In this document: positions 26,346-35,243 of the stretch, one piece after another
How positions within the stretch are numbered: position 1 is the stretch's first letter
Layout of the letters: each line of letters opens with the position of its first letter
Made by a program: the position numbers and the translations under genes
NCBI GenBank assembly: GCA_964461835.1
Contig: CAYWVO010000011.1
Coordinates: 1-64,000 of the forward strand
Length of the DNA: 64,000 bases
Source: CAYWVO01 sp964461835
GTDB lineage: Bacteria > Zixibacteria > MSB-5A5 > WJJR01 > JAJRUJ01
Reading direction: 5' to 3'
The notes under the pieces: generated by a model
Databases searched by the model: none
Told to the model about the DNA's origin: nothing
Seen by the model: the letters and a program-made list of their open reading frames with translations, nothing else

Positions 26346-27354
26346 ACCTGTTGGTAAATTTGATGAAGGTATCTAAAGTTTTTAATGCCCGGCCCGAATC
26401 GATACTCTCGACCGCCATGGCGACTCCTTCCTCAATCGTGACTGCTTTTTCCGCGGCGTAGAGTCCCACCGCAGTGTTCAGCAAGACCGTATCCCGACAG
26501 GGGCCATCTCCACCATTGAGAATCTGTGTGGTGATGCGCACATTGTCGTCCGGCGTGCCACCGCGGAGATCGGTCACCTCACATTTTCGGAAGCCAAAAT
26601 TGTCTGGATGTAGCTCGAAGTTTTCGGACGAGCCATTGGCGGCAGTCGCAATTTGATTGAGTCCGGCGGTCGTGAGTTCATCGACGTTGCACACGTTGTA
26701 CACCACAAACACTCGTTCAATACCGATCATCCGTGCCGCGCGGGCGATTTTCTCCACGTACTGTTTCCCGCAGACGCCGATCATCTGGTGCGTAGCAAAA
26801 GCGGGATTGGTCAATGGGCCCAGCAAATTGAAGATGGTGCGAAAGCCCAGTTCCTTGCGGGTGGGCGCCACGTTTTTCATCGCGGGATGTAGAAGTGGTG
26901 CAAATAAAAACCCGATGCCGACTTCATCGATACAGGCGCCCATCACCTCTGGAGTCAAAGAGAGATTCGCGCCAAGGGTGCTCAATAAATCGGCACTGCC
27001 GCAGGAGCTGGAAACAGAACGATTTCCATGTTTGCCGACTGCCAGCCCTGCACCGGCAATCACGAACGAAGTAGTGGTGGAAATATTGAATGTGCCGGAC
27101 CCGTCCCCACCGGTCCCACAATTATCGAACAGGGTCTCCTGGTGATGATTTACGCGTTGTGCGTGCTCCCGCATCGCCAGGGCTGCCCCGCCGATTTCCT
27201 CCGCCGTTTCACCTTTCAAGCGGAGCGCAGTGAGAAACGCCGCGATCCCCGACGGCGGAACCGTGCCGGTGATTATTTCTTCAATAGACCGCCGGCTTTC
27301 GTCGAAAGTAAGATGTTCTCGGTCGAGGATTTTGGTAATCGCATCGTGAATCAT
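26329..27354 (-). CDS. trpD: Anthranilate phosphoribosyltransferase
   Basis: 341 residues. DNCGTGGDGSGTFNIST binds PRPP; KHGNRSVSSSCGSADLL and GPLTNPAFATHQMIGV are the other family motifs. It transfers phosphoribose to anthranilate. It lies 3 bases after trpG and overlaps trpC by 17 bases. TrpD and TrpG are separate here. Confidence 0.96.
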   Translation of the reverse strand: MIHDAITKILDREHLTFDESRRSIEEIITGTVPPSGIAAFLTALRLKGETAEEIGGAALAMREHAQRVNHHQETLFDNCGTGGDGSGTFNISTTTSFVIAGAGLAVGKHGNRSVSSSCGSADLLSTLGANLSLTPEVMGACIDEVGIGFLFAPLLHPAMKNVAPTRKELGFRTIFNLLGPLTNPAFATHQMIGVCGKQYVEKIARAARMIGIERVFVVYNVCNVDELTTAGLNQIATAANGSSENFELHPDNFGFRKCEVTDLRGGTPDDNVRITTQILNGGDGPCRDTVLLNTAVGLYAAEKAVTIEEGVAMAVESIDSGRALKTLDTFIKFTNRFGNAG

Positions 27355-27357
27355 GGC

Positions 27358-27924
27358 TCACCTCGCATGCAGAAAATTGGCGACCAACATTTTGCCGTGT
27401 TCAGTCAGAATGGCCTCGGGATGGAATTGCACGCCCTCGACCGGCCGATCGGCGACCCACAACGCCATAACCTCGCCTTCCATCGTCTGTGCAGTCACCT
27501 TCACCGTATCGGGCAGTGTTTCCTCCTGAACGATCAGGGAATGGTAGCGGGTGGCAGTGAACGGACTGGGGATCCCCTGGAAAATACCTTGCCCGTTATG
27601 GTAAATGGGGGACGTCTTCCCGTGCATCAACCGGTCCGCCCCCGTGATCCTGCCCCCCAGGGCGTGGGCGATACACTGGTGGCCAAGACAAACACCAAGG
27701 ATAGGGATATGCTCCATAAAGTGCGCAATCAGTTCACAGGAAATACCCGCATCCTTTGGTTCGCCCGGACCGGGGGAAACGATCAGGTGTGAGGGATTGA
27801 GCGCTTTTGCCTCTTTGAGAGTTATTTCATCATTCCGGGCAACCCGGAGCCCCCCGTTCAATTCACCCACATATTGCACAAGGTTATAGGTGAACGAGTC
27901 GTAATTGTCGATAATCAAAATCAT
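27358..27924 (-). CDS. trpG: Anthranilate synthase glutamine amidotransferase subunit
   Basis: 188 residues, a class I amidotransferase: NYDSFTYNLVQY, VSPGPGEPKDAG, GVCLGHQCIAHALGG (nucleophile Cys) and HPEAIL (His-Glu). It supplies ammonia to TrpE. It overlaps trpE by 4 bases. It may also serve p-aminobenzoate synthesis, since no separate pabA is visible here. Confidence 0.95.
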   Translation of the reverse strand: MILIIDNYDSFTYNLVQYVGELNGGLRVARNDEITLKEAKALNPSHLIVSPGPGEPKDAGISCELIAHFMEHIPILGVCLGHQCIAHALGGRITGADRLMHGKTSPIYHNGQGIFQGIPSPFTATRYHSLIVQEETLPDTVKVTAQTMEGEVMALWVADRPVEGVQFHPEAILTEHGKMLVANFLHAR

Positions 27925-29384
27925 CCCAGGCCGCCTTCCGCGATTTCAATGGCTCTTCGCAGCGCTGCAATCTTGTTGCGGGTTTCGGTGTATTCGTTCT
28001 CCGGAACCGAATCGGCGACGATCCCGGCCCCGGCCTGCAGGAAGTATTTTTCGCCCATCATGAGTATTGTGCGGATGGTGATGCACCAGTCGGTATCACC
28101 GGATAAGCTGAAATACCCCACCGCTCCGGCATACGGCCCGCGTTTGAGATTCTCCAATTCCTCAATGAGTTCCATCGCCCGTATTTTCGGTGCCCCGGAG
28201 ACAGTCCCTGCCGGGAAGGCCGCCTGAAAAAGATCGAATTGATCGAGCCCCGGTGAAAGCGTACCGGTAACTTTCGAAGTCATATGCATGACATGAGAGT
28301 AGCGCTCGATAGTCATGAAATCCGGCACCTCCACCGAGTGGAATTTGCAGCAGCGCCCCAAATCGTTGCGGCCCAAATCGACCAGCATCACGTGCTCGGC
28401 CCGCTCTTTTTCATCCTCCACCAGTTCTTTTTCGAGCCGCCGGTCAGCGACTTCGTCGGACCCTCGCGGTCGGGTACCGGCGATGGGGCGAACGGTGGCA
28501 CGGTCACCCTCCAGCCGCACCAGCGCCTCCGGCGAGGAGCCGATCAGCTTGACATCATCCAAGTCGAGGTAGAACATGTAGGGCGAGGGATTCAGCATGC
28601 GCAACGCGCGATAAATCGTAAACGGGCTGGCGGTCGTTTCGCCCTGGAAACGTAGCGAGAGAACGAGCTGGTAAATATCTCCCGCGACGATATGCTTTTG
28701 CGTGGCCCGTACCGCGTTACAGAAGGCCTCTTTGGAGACATTGGCTTTGAGTGGCTGCTCACGCAGCGGGCTCCCGGCTGCCGCGGGATGCGGGAGGGGC
28801 GTACGCAGTGCCGCAATGATTGAGCCGAGCTTTTTCTCCGTGTCCTCCTCGGCGCCATTTTCAACTAAGCACATAATCTTGAGCTTTCGCTGGACGTGGT
28901 CAAATACCAGCAGGGTGTCAACGAGGTACAGGACCGCCAGCGGCAGTCCGAGGGGATCCGCCAGCGTATCGGGGATCCGTTCCAGGAACCGGACGAAGTC
29001 GTAGCTGATATACCCGACCGCGCCCCCCAGCAACCGTGGGTATGACGCCGGCGTGGCAACCTCCATGCGCCCGAGCATCTCCCGCAACAATACCAGCGGG
29101 GACTGCTTGCCATGGTGAGGAATCGTATGCCGCTCACCATCTTCGATGATCATTTCCTGTTCGTTAATGGATATTTTGGAGTTAAACTGCAGGCAAATAA
29201 ACGAATAGCGGCCGACGATGGTGCCACTCTCCACGCTCTCTAAGAGGATGCGCGCGCCAAACTCCTGGAGTTTAAGGAAAGCCGACACCGGTGTTTCCAG
29301 GTCGGCGGGCATTGATTTTTCCATGACTTTCAGCCGGCGAATGTCCTGCCCGGCGATGAGTTGCGAAAATGTCGTTGCATTCAT
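27921..29384 (-). CDS. trpE: Anthranilate synthase component I
   Basis: 487 residues; ATG 29384 is preceded by GAGG. ARILLESVE near residue 45 corresponds to the LLES element that binds feedback Trp in TrpE. The chorismate-binding half includes PSPYMFYLDL, GSSPEALVRLEG, PIAGTRPRG, DLGRNDLGR and GAPKIRAMELIEELE. It is the first structural gene of the supraoperon and starts about 24 bases after the U-tract of the leader terminator, so attenuation would control it directly. Confidence 0.96.
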   Translation of the reverse strand: MNATTFSQLIAGQDIRRLKVMEKSMPADLETPVSAFLKLQEFGARILLESVESGTIVGRYSFICLQFNSKISINEQEMIIEDGERHTIPHHGKQSPLVLLREMLGRMEVATPASYPRLLGGAVGYISYDFVRFLERIPDTLADPLGLPLAVLYLVDTLLVFDHVQRKLKIMCLVENGAEEDTEKKLGSIIAALRTPLPHPAAAGSPLREQPLKANVSKEAFCNAVRATQKHIVAGDIYQLVLSLRFQGETTASPFTIYRALRMLNPSPYMFYLDLDDVKLIGSSPEALVRLEGDRATVRPIAGTRPRGSDEVADRRLEKELVEDEKERAEHVMLVDLGRNDLGRCCKFHSVEVPDFMTIERYSHVMHMTSKVTGTLSPGLDQFDLFQAAFPAGTVSGAPKIRAMELIEELENLKRGPYAGAVGYFSLSGDTDWCITIRTILMMGEKYFLQAGAGIVADSVPENEYTETRNKIAALRRAIEIAEGGLG

Positions 29385-29407
29385 TGTGTGGCACCTCGAT
29401 CAACCAT

Positions 29408-29441
29408 AAAAAAAGCCCGCTATCGTCAACTGATAGCGGGC
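29408..29441 (-). terminator. trp leader attenuator (intrinsic terminator)
   Basis: A perfect 10-base stem, GCCCGCTATC / GATAGCGGGC, with a 7-base loop and followed by seven T on the minus strand. It sits between the leader peptide and trpE. Its 5' arm (extended to 29430-29441, GCCCGCUAUCAG) can instead pair with CUGGUAGUGGGC inside the leader (29491-29502) over 12 bases including two G-U pairs. That is an antiterminator. The two structures are mutually exclusive, as in proteobacterial trp attenuators. Confidence 0.9.
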
Positions 29442-29464
29442 GGTGGATTCTCTCTTTTCGGCTT

Positions 29465-29587
29465 TTAGGACGGTATTTTGCGTACACCGGGCCCACTACC
29501 AGTTGTCACGGGATAATACCACCACCAATACAGATAAGTGTTCGTGGTCACATGCTGGAGAATATTGCGGGCCGAGTTCATTGTCAT
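29465..29587 (-). CDS. trpL: trp/tyr leader peptide
   Basis: A 40-codon frame with ATG 29587 preceded by AAGGAG. It contains TYLYWWWYYP (residues 17-26): three consecutive Trp codons embedded among four Tyr codons. A ribosome stalled at the Trp codons (29519-29527) would leave the antiterminator arm at 29491-29502 free. A ribosome that proceeds would sweep over it and allow the terminator to form. The stop at 29465 leaves the terminator arm exposed. The mix of Trp and Tyr codons matches an operon that makes both amino acids. Confidence 0.88.
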   Translation of the reverse strand: MTMNSARNILQHVTTNTYLYWWWYYPVTTGSGPGVRKIPS

Positions 29588-29605
29588 CCAGTCTCCTTAG
29601 CTTTC

Positions 29606-29633
29606 AGAATAAGCACATTATGTAATTTGTCAA
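29606..29633 (-). promoter_or_regulatory. Promoter of the aromatic supraoperon
   Basis: TTGACA (-35, 29628-29633) and TATTCT (-10, 29606-29611) on the minus strand are 16 bases apart. Transcription would start near 29599, just before the AAGGAG of the leader peptide. Confidence 0.75.
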
Positions 29634-29808
29634 GAAATTTCTACTAACCCATTGAACGATAAATTAATGGATCTTGCAACTCCGTTCCACCTTGTTAGGA
29701 TTGTGCAACACCAGCCGGGTACTTTTTGGTTCCCCATTTGTTTAATTTAACCGTTTAAAAAGTAGATGCATTCACCTTGAAGCGATCTCCCGCTTCTTGG
29801 TATAGGGG

Positions 29809-29843
29809 GCTGCCCCGGATTATTTTTCCGGGGCAGCATTTTT
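29809..29843 (+). terminator. Orphan intrinsic terminator upstream of the protease gene
   Basis: GCTGCCCCGG / CCGGGGCAGC, a perfect 10-base stem with a 9-base loop, is followed by ATTTTT on the plus strand. No plus-strand gene ends nearby; the closest lies about 14.6 kb back. It is preceded by a smaller hairpin, GAAGCG / CGCTTC (29778-29796). It may end a small RNA or act as a 5' leader attenuator of the protease gene. The remaining 29634-30086 spacer shows no gene. Confidence 0.7.
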
Positions 29844-30086
29844 CTTCCGTTTTGCTATTGATCTTTTGTCAAATTTGTGCGATTTTGACACTCGCCATGG
29901 TCAACGATTCAATTTTTGGTACAGCGCAATTATCGGCAGGAATACTCACTACTAATGCTATCCATCCGCGATACCGCGCGGTGATGGCCGGCTGCCGTCG
30001 GCGGGTGGAGAAAGGAGGTCTATCGCAGTTTACCGCAACAGCTTCTGCAAAGTAACACAAAGTATCCACACAGGGAGGATTTACGG

Positions 30087-33000
30087 ATGAGAACACGACA
30101 CGTGCTCAGCGTGTTGCTGGTTGCTGTGCTGTGTGGGGTGGTGGTGACAAGTGCAACCGCAAACATTAAACAAGTCCCTTTCAAGCAGCTTCCTTCGGAC
30201 GCCAAACTTCTTTCCAACCGATTTATTGTTGTCCTTAACGAGGATGCTGTTCGCTTCGATGCCACAGATTATCGGAATTTCGGGGTTTCAGGCGTTAAGA
30301 CGTTTGATCGGTTGGCGGCCCGCTTTAATGTCGACTACATGCGTCCACAGTTCGTCGGCGCGGCCCAACGCGGACTTAATAAACTGTCTCGCTATTACAA
30401 AGTAGAGTTTTCCGGTCCTCAGGATCTGGAAACGGTGATGGCGGCGTATGAAGCGGACCCGAACGTGCACCATGTCGAGCCAATCGGGGTTCACCCGGTA
30501 TACGCCACACCAAATGATGGATATTTCAGCTACCAGTGGTACCACACACAAACGAGTGATCATGATATCGACTCCCCCGAAGCCTGGGATATCCAGACCG
30601 GGAGCGACAATTTAATCATCGCGCTGCTCGATTCCGGTGTGCGGTATTATCACCCGGACCTCGGTGGGGTGAATGCGTCGCCGTCCAACCCCGGCGCCTC
30701 GCGCGGCAATATGTGGATCAACACCGCCGAGTTGAATGGCTCGTCGGGTGTTGATGACGACGGTAACGGGTATACCGACGACTGGATTGGCTACGACTTT
30801 GTCGACAACGCCAGCAATTGCTGGAGCGGTGAGGATTGCGATACCAAAGACAACGACCCCCGCGACTTCAATGGCCACGGTACTCACACCGCCGGGATCA
30901 TCGGAATGATGACCAACGACGGCTACGGAATGGCCGGTACGGCCGGCGGTTGGGGTCCCGGGTCGCAAACCGAATATGGCAATGGCGTAAAGGTCATGGC
31001 CTTACGCATGGGATATTCCTACGACTATTTTGGCCAGGAATACGGCGTCGTGCTGATGGACGCCGCTGCCGAGGCGTTCTATTACGCCGCCGACAATGGC
31101 GCGAAAATTGCCTCTTGTAGCTGGGGTTCGTCCAATTCCGGTGGAATCGGCGCGGCCGCTGATTACTTCATCAACAACGGCGGTATCATTGTGGTGGCTG
31201 CCGGCAACGGTGGCGCCGAAGAAGCGCCCGATTACCTCAACGGCCGTGGGGATTGCATCTCCGTTGCCGCAACCGATGAGAATGACAATGGCGCCGGCTT
31301 CACCACCTACGGCACCTGGGTTGATATCTGTGCCCCCGGTGATAACATCTACAGCACCTACCACGATCACACCGATCCGAATACTAATTACTGGGCATCA
31401 ATGGGTGGTACGTCAATGGCGACCCCGATGACCGCTGCGGTATGTGGGTTGATCTGGTCACAAAATCCTACGTGGAGTGCCGCGCAAGTTGAGAACCAAC
31501 TCTATACGAGTTCCGACAACATCGATGCGTATCTCAGTTCCCAATATATCGGGAAGATGGGTGCCGGGCGAATCAACTCTTACAATGCGGTTAATACCGG
31601 CACCCCGCCGCCGTCCGCCGCGTTCTCCGGTTCCCCGACCTCCGGCTGTGCACCGTTGACGGTGAATTTCACCGATGAATCTACCGGTGACATCACTGCC
31701 TGGGATTGGGATTTCGGGGACGGCGGATCCTCGACAGCACAAAATCCCTCCCATGAATACACCAGCGGAGGGACCTATACGGTAGCCCTGACAGTCACCG
31801 GTCCGGGAGGGTCGGACACGGAAACCAAGACCAATTATATCACCGTGAACGTAGCGCCGACCACCGATTTTGTCGGTTCGCCAACTTCGGGAACGGAACC
31901 ACTCACGGTTGATTTCACGGATCAGTCGACCAACAACCCCACCAGTTGGGACTGGGATTTCGGGGACGGTGGAACGTCTACCGCACAAAACCCCAGCCAC
32001 GAATACACAGCGGCCGGAACCTATACGGTGACGCTGACGGCCACCAATGCCTGTGGCAGCGATATCGAAACCAAGACCGATTATATCACGGTCGATCCGT
32101 GCCTGGCGCCGGTTGCTGACTTCAGCGGCTCGCCGACATCCGGAGATTACCCGTTGATGGTGAATTTCACGGATCTCTCTACCAACAGCCCCACCAGTTG
32201 GGACTGGGATTTCGGCGACGGCGGCACCTCTACCGCACAAAATCCCAGCCACGAGTACACCGCAGCCGGAACCTACACGGTGACCTTGACTGCAACCAAC
32301 GCTTGTGGCAGTGATGTCGAAACCAAGACTGATTATATCACGGTCACGGAACCGCCGTGTGATCCGCCCGTGGCTGATTTCAGCGGTTCGCCAACCTCCG
32401 GCGACTATCCGCTGACTGTCAACTTTACCGACCTTTCGACCAACAGTCCGACCAGTTGGGATTGGGATTTTGGTGATGGCGGCACCTCCACCGCGCAAAA
32501 TCCGAGCCACGAATACACCGCAGCCGGAACGTACACCGTCTCATTGACCGCAACGAACTCCTGCGGCAGTGATACGGAAACCAAGACCGACTATATTACG
32601 GTCACTGAACCGACTGTCGATTATGCCACCTTGCCGTACAACACGGGATTTGAGAGCGGCACATTCGACCAGTACTGGTACACGGTAGAAGGAACGGAAG
32701 GCCGCATCCTGATCACCACCGCCAATACGCCGCACTCCGGGTCATATCATATGACCATGGATGACCACACCAACGGTGGCAGTTACAGCCAGAACGAAGC
32801 GTGGTTGCGCCTGAACCTGTCCGGCAACACCAATGTCGACTTGATTTTCTGGTGGAAAGAGTTCAGCGACGAAGACCATACTCAGGATGGGGTGTTTTTC
32901 TCAGACGACGGCGGCAGCAGTTTCGTAAAAGTCTACAACCTTACCGGCGGCAGTGCAACCTGGCAGGAGATTTCCCTGGATGTCGATGCACTGGCCGGCT

Positions 33001-34013
33001 CGAATGGCCTGACGCTGACCAGTACGTTTGTCGTTAAATTCCAGCAGTATGATAACTACGGCATCACGACGGACGGGATGGCGTTTGACGATATCAAGGT
33101 TGTCTCCGCCGACGTACCGCCGGTCGCCGACTTTGTCGGTAGTCCGACCAGCGGCAGTGCTCCACTGACGGTCAATTTCACCGATCAATCATCCGGCAAT
33201 CCGACCAGTTGGAGCTGGGATTTTGGCGATGGCGGCACCTCTACTGTACAGAACCCGTTGCATGAGTACACGGACGTCGGAACGTACACGGTAAGCTTGA
33301 CCGCGAGCAACGCGTTCGGCAGCGATGTCGAAACGAAGACCGATTATATTACCGTTACCGAGCCGTCGCAAAACACCATGTATGTGCAGGATATCACCGT
33401 GTGGCGGCAATCGTTCTGGTACTGGGCCAGAGGATACGCCACGGTCACCATCTACGACAACAGCGGCTCCCCGCTATCGAATGCAACAGTGTACGGTACG
33501 ATGACTGGCCCGACTGGTGGCAACGTTAACGGAACAACAAACAGCAGTGGTGAGGTGACATTTGTAACTGGGTGGACAACTGCATCCGGCGAATGGTGCT
33601 TCGAGGTGACGGATGTCACGCATGGCACTTATACATATGATCCGGGATCAAATGTCGTCACCAAGGCTTGCGAGAGTGGCCCGGTCTATGCGATCGGTGC
33701 GGGACCTTTGATCCGCTCTGCCGATAACGTTCCGGAAGAGTTCGGTGTTCTGCAGAATTACCCGAATCCCTTCAACGCGGAAACGAATATTGAATTTGCT
33801 TTGCCGGAGAATGCACACGTGACGCTTGACGTGTACAACGTTCTCGGGCAGCAGGTGCGCACCCTGGTCGATGAAATGATGCCGGCAGGCTGGCACACCA
33901 TTCATTTCGATGCCCGTAATGAGTACGGGCAAGAGTTGTCATCAGGGATTTATCTCTATCGTCTCCAAGCCGGCACTGCAGTCGAGACGAAGAAGATGCT
34001 CCTGATGAAATAG
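30087..34013 (+). CDS. Secreted subtilisin-like protease with PKD domains and sorting tail
   Basis: 1308 residues; ATG 30087 follows GGGAGG by 8 bases. A signal peptide (RHVLSVLLVAVLCGVVVTSATA) and an S8 propeptide (about 40-140) precede the catalytic domain, with Asp182 (LLDSGV), His264 (GHGTHTAG) and Ser443 (GGTSMATP). Four tandem PKD domains (about 508-842), a jelly-roll/MAM-like domain (about 845-1010), a fifth PKD and an Ig-like domain follow. The last 75 residues are a Por/FlgD-type sorting domain (LQNYPNPFNAETNIEF, then KKMLLMK). Expected to be an extracellular protease delivered by a type IX-like route (inference from the tail). A terminator follows the stop. Confidence 0.93.
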   Translation: MRTRHVLSVLLVAVLCGVVVTSATANIKQVPFKQLPSDAKLLSNRFIVVLNEDAVRFDATDYRNFGVSGVKTFDRLAARFNVDYMRPQFVGAAQRGLNKLSRYYKVEFSGPQDLETVMAAYEADPNVHHVEPIGVHPVYATPNDGYFSYQWYHTQTSDHDIDSPEAWDIQTGSDNLIIALLDSGVRYYHPDLGGVNASPSNPGASRGNMWINTAELNGSSGVDDDGNGYTDDWIGYDFVDNASNCWSGEDCDTKDNDPRDFNGHGTHTAGIIGMMTNDGYGMAGTAGGWGPGSQTEYGNGVKVMALRMGYSYDYFGQEYGVVLMDAAAEAFYYAADNGAKIASCSWGSSNSGGIGAAADYFINNGGIIVVAAGNGGAEEAPDYLNGRGDCISVAATDENDNGAGFTTYGTWVDICAPGDNIYSTYHDHTDPNTNYWASMGGTSMATPMTAAVCGLIWSQNPTWSAAQVENQLYTSSDNIDAYLSSQYIGKMGAGRINSYNAVNTGTPPPSAAFSGSPTSGCAPLTVNFTDESTGDITAWDWDFGDGGSSTAQNPSHEYTSGGTYTVALTVTGPGGSDTETKTNYITVNVAPTTDFVGSPTSGTEPLTVDFTDQSTNNPTSWDWDFGDGGTSTAQNPSHEYTAAGTYTVTLTATNACGSDIETKTDYITVDPCLAPVADFSGSPTSGDYPLMVNFTDLSTNSPTSWDWDFGDGGTSTAQNPSHEYTAAGTYTVTLTATNACGSDVETKTDYITVTEPPCDPPVADFSGSPTSGDYPLTVNFTDLSTNSPTSWDWDFGDGGTSTAQNPSHEYTAAGTYTVSLTATNSCGSDTETKTDYITVTEPTVDYATLPYNTGFESGTFDQYWYTVEGTEGRILITTANTPHSGSYHMTMDDHTNGGSYSQNEAWLRLNLSGNTNVDLIFWWKEFSDEDHTQDGVFFSDDGGSSFVKVYNLTGGSATWQEISLDVDALAGSNGLTLTSTFVVKFQQYDNYGITTDGMAFDDIKVVSADVPPVADFVGSPTSGSAPLTVNFTDQSSGNPTSWSWDFGDGGTSTVQNPLHEYTDVGTYTVSLTASNAFGSDVETKTDYITVTEPSQNTMYVQDITVWRQSFWYWARGYATVTIYDNSGSPLSNATVYGTMTGPTGGNVNGTTNSSGEVTFVTGWTTASGEWCFEVTDVTHGTYTYDPGSNVVTKACESGPVYAIGAGPLIRSADNVPEEFGVLQNYPNPFNAETNIEFALPENAHVTLDVYNVLGQQVRTLVDEMMPAGWHTIHFDARNEYGQELSSGIYLYRLQAGTAVETKKMLLMK
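31614..32611 (+). repeat. Tandem PKD-coding repeats
   Basis: Four in-frame units of about 240-255 bases, each encoding SGSPTSG, then SWDWDFGDGGTSTAQNPSHEYT and SDxETKTDYITV variants. Units 2 to 4 are nearly identical in protein and close in DNA, which points to recent duplication or gene conversion. A fifth, more diverged unit lies at 33114-33360. Confidence 0.9.
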
Positions 34014-34055
34014 CCGCTTCGTCGCAACGGGCAACCAGCGGCTCCTAACCGCAAC

Positions 34056-34090
34056 ACCGCCCCGACGATCAAATCGCCGGGGCGGTTTGT
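34056..34090 (+). terminator. Terminator of the protease gene
   Basis: ACCGCCCCG / CGGGGCGGT form a 9-base stem with a loop of about 13 bases, followed by TTGTT on the plus strand, 43 bases after the protease stop. Confidence 0.7.
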
Positions 34091-34104
34091 TAACACCGCA
34101 TCAC

Positions 34105-34140
34105 GATAAGAAAGGCCGGCGCACGGATTGTGCACCGGCC
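34105..34140 (-). terminator. Terminator of the VOC gene
   Basis: GGCCGG-x-GCAC / GTGC-x-CCGGCC form a stem with a 5-base loop. On the minus strand it is followed by TTTCTTATC. It lies 22 bases after the end of the VOC gene, convergent with the protease terminator. Confidence 0.65.
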
Positions 34141-34161
34141 GGGATGGTTGTCTGTTGAAGA

Positions 34162-34551
34162 TTATTGTTGGGGGAAAGCAATCAGCCCAACCGTTGCACC
34201 GGTCGGGTCTTGAATAATGGAAAACCGGCCAACATTCGGGATATCCTGCGGGCCGTGCAACACCTGTCCGCCGAGATCTTTGACTTTGGCGGTGGTGCCG
34301 TCGATATCATCGACCGTGATATAGGCCATCCAATGCGAGGGTACTTCGGCGGGGACATCCTCCGGCATCGCCATCATCCCGCCGTTCTGCTTTTCTCCGG
34401 TTTGGAACATGTCGTATTTCGTCCCGGGCATGCCGCTGTCTTTCACCTGCCAGCCGATCAAATCGGCGTAAAATTTCCCCGCCTTCTCCGGATCGCGGGT
34501 CATCAGTTCGTTCCAGCAAAAGCTCCCGTGTGTCGGTCTCTCGTTCGCCAT
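34162..34551 (-). CDS. VOC-family (glyoxalase-fold) protein
   Basis: 129 residues from ATG 34551, supported by AGGAGAGG just upstream; a frame open to 34602 is ignored. It is a single vicinal-oxygen-chelate domain: HGSFCWNELMTRDPEKAGKFYADLIGWQV begins the first beta-alpha-beta-beta-beta unit and FSIIQDPTGATVGLIAF ends the second. Proteins of this subgroup resemble lactoylglutathione lyase-like and bleomycin-resistance-like enzymes. The substrate is unknown, and the SIIQDPTGA wording is common to the uncharacterised 27-kDa antigen/VOC class. It is monocistronic, between two terminators and a divergent cytidine deaminase gene. Confidence 0.88.
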   Translation of the reverse strand: MANERPTHGSFCWNELMTRDPEKAGKFYADLIGWQVKDSGMPGTKYDMFQTGEKQNGGMMAMPEDVPAEVPSHWMAYITVDDIDGTTAKVKDLGGQVLHGPQDIPNVGRFSIIQDPTGATVGLIAFPQQ

Positions 34552-34752
34552 AGTACCTCTCCTTTCGTGCGCCCCCACATTCCGGTCAATTTTTGTTCTC
34601 ATTTATACGGACACGCGGGAAGAAAGGTTATCATCTTGGGTACTCTTGGTGGAAAAAATGATCTCGACAGGGGATCATGCGGAAATTATACTCGTAACTT
34701 CATGCTATAATAGAAGCTCGGGTGGCCGACAGTAGTAGGTAGAGGGCGATCG

Positions 34753-35154
34753 ATGATCGATGAACAATTCATACCGGCGTTGAAGGAAGCGGCCATGCAG
34801 ACAAGCCGGTACGCCTATGCGCCATACAGCAAGTTCCCCGTAGGAGCAGCGGTCCTCACCGGCGACCGGGATATCTACAGCGGCTGCAATGTCGAAAATA
34901 TCTCGTACGGGTTGTCGATTTGTGCGGAGCGCAATGCAATCTTTCAGGCCATTACCCATGGGGCCAAAAAAATCGTGTATGTGGTAATCTACACCCCGAC
35001 CGAGAATCCCACTCCGCCCTGCGGCGCCTGCCGGCAAGTGATCAACGAATTCGCCGACGATACCCAGATTCTCTGCTTTTGCAATACCGATGCCATCATT
35101 AGCGGCTCATTGGCCGAGTTGTACCCGCATTCGTTTGAGGGAAACAGACACTGA
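34753..35154 (+). CDS. cdd: Cytidine deaminase
   Basis: 133 residues, the tetrameric short form. CAERNAIFQAI (zinc ligand and catalytic Glu) and PCGACRQVINEF (two Cys ligands) identify it. YAPYSKFPVGAAVLTGD and GCNVENISYGLSICAER are also typical. It deaminates cytidine and deoxycytidine for pyrimidine salvage. GAGGG lies about 8 bases before ATG 34753. Confidence 0.94.
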   Translation: MIDEQFIPALKEAAMQTSRYAYAPYSKFPVGAAVLTGDRDIYSGCNVENISYGLSICAERNAIFQAITHGAKKIVYVVIYTPTENPTPPCGACRQVINEFADDTQILCFCNTDAIISGSLAELYPHSFEGNRH

Positions 35155-35189
35155 TTGAGCCATATCGGGTTAAAGCGGCTGAATACGAG

Positions 35190-35243
35190 CATGTCGAAAC
35201 TGGGTCATCCGCCATGGCAGATGACTCAAGGGCTTCAACCTAC
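35190..35243. repeat. Dispersed palindrome of the ...CCTAC family
   Basis: ATGTCGAAAC, then GTCATC / GATGAC arms, then CTTCAACCTACC. The same plan (GTCG-type arm, inner stem, ending in CCTAC) recurs at 58028-58077, 58316-58350 and 63903-63951. It overlaps the last bases of the symporter gene. Confidence 0.55.
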
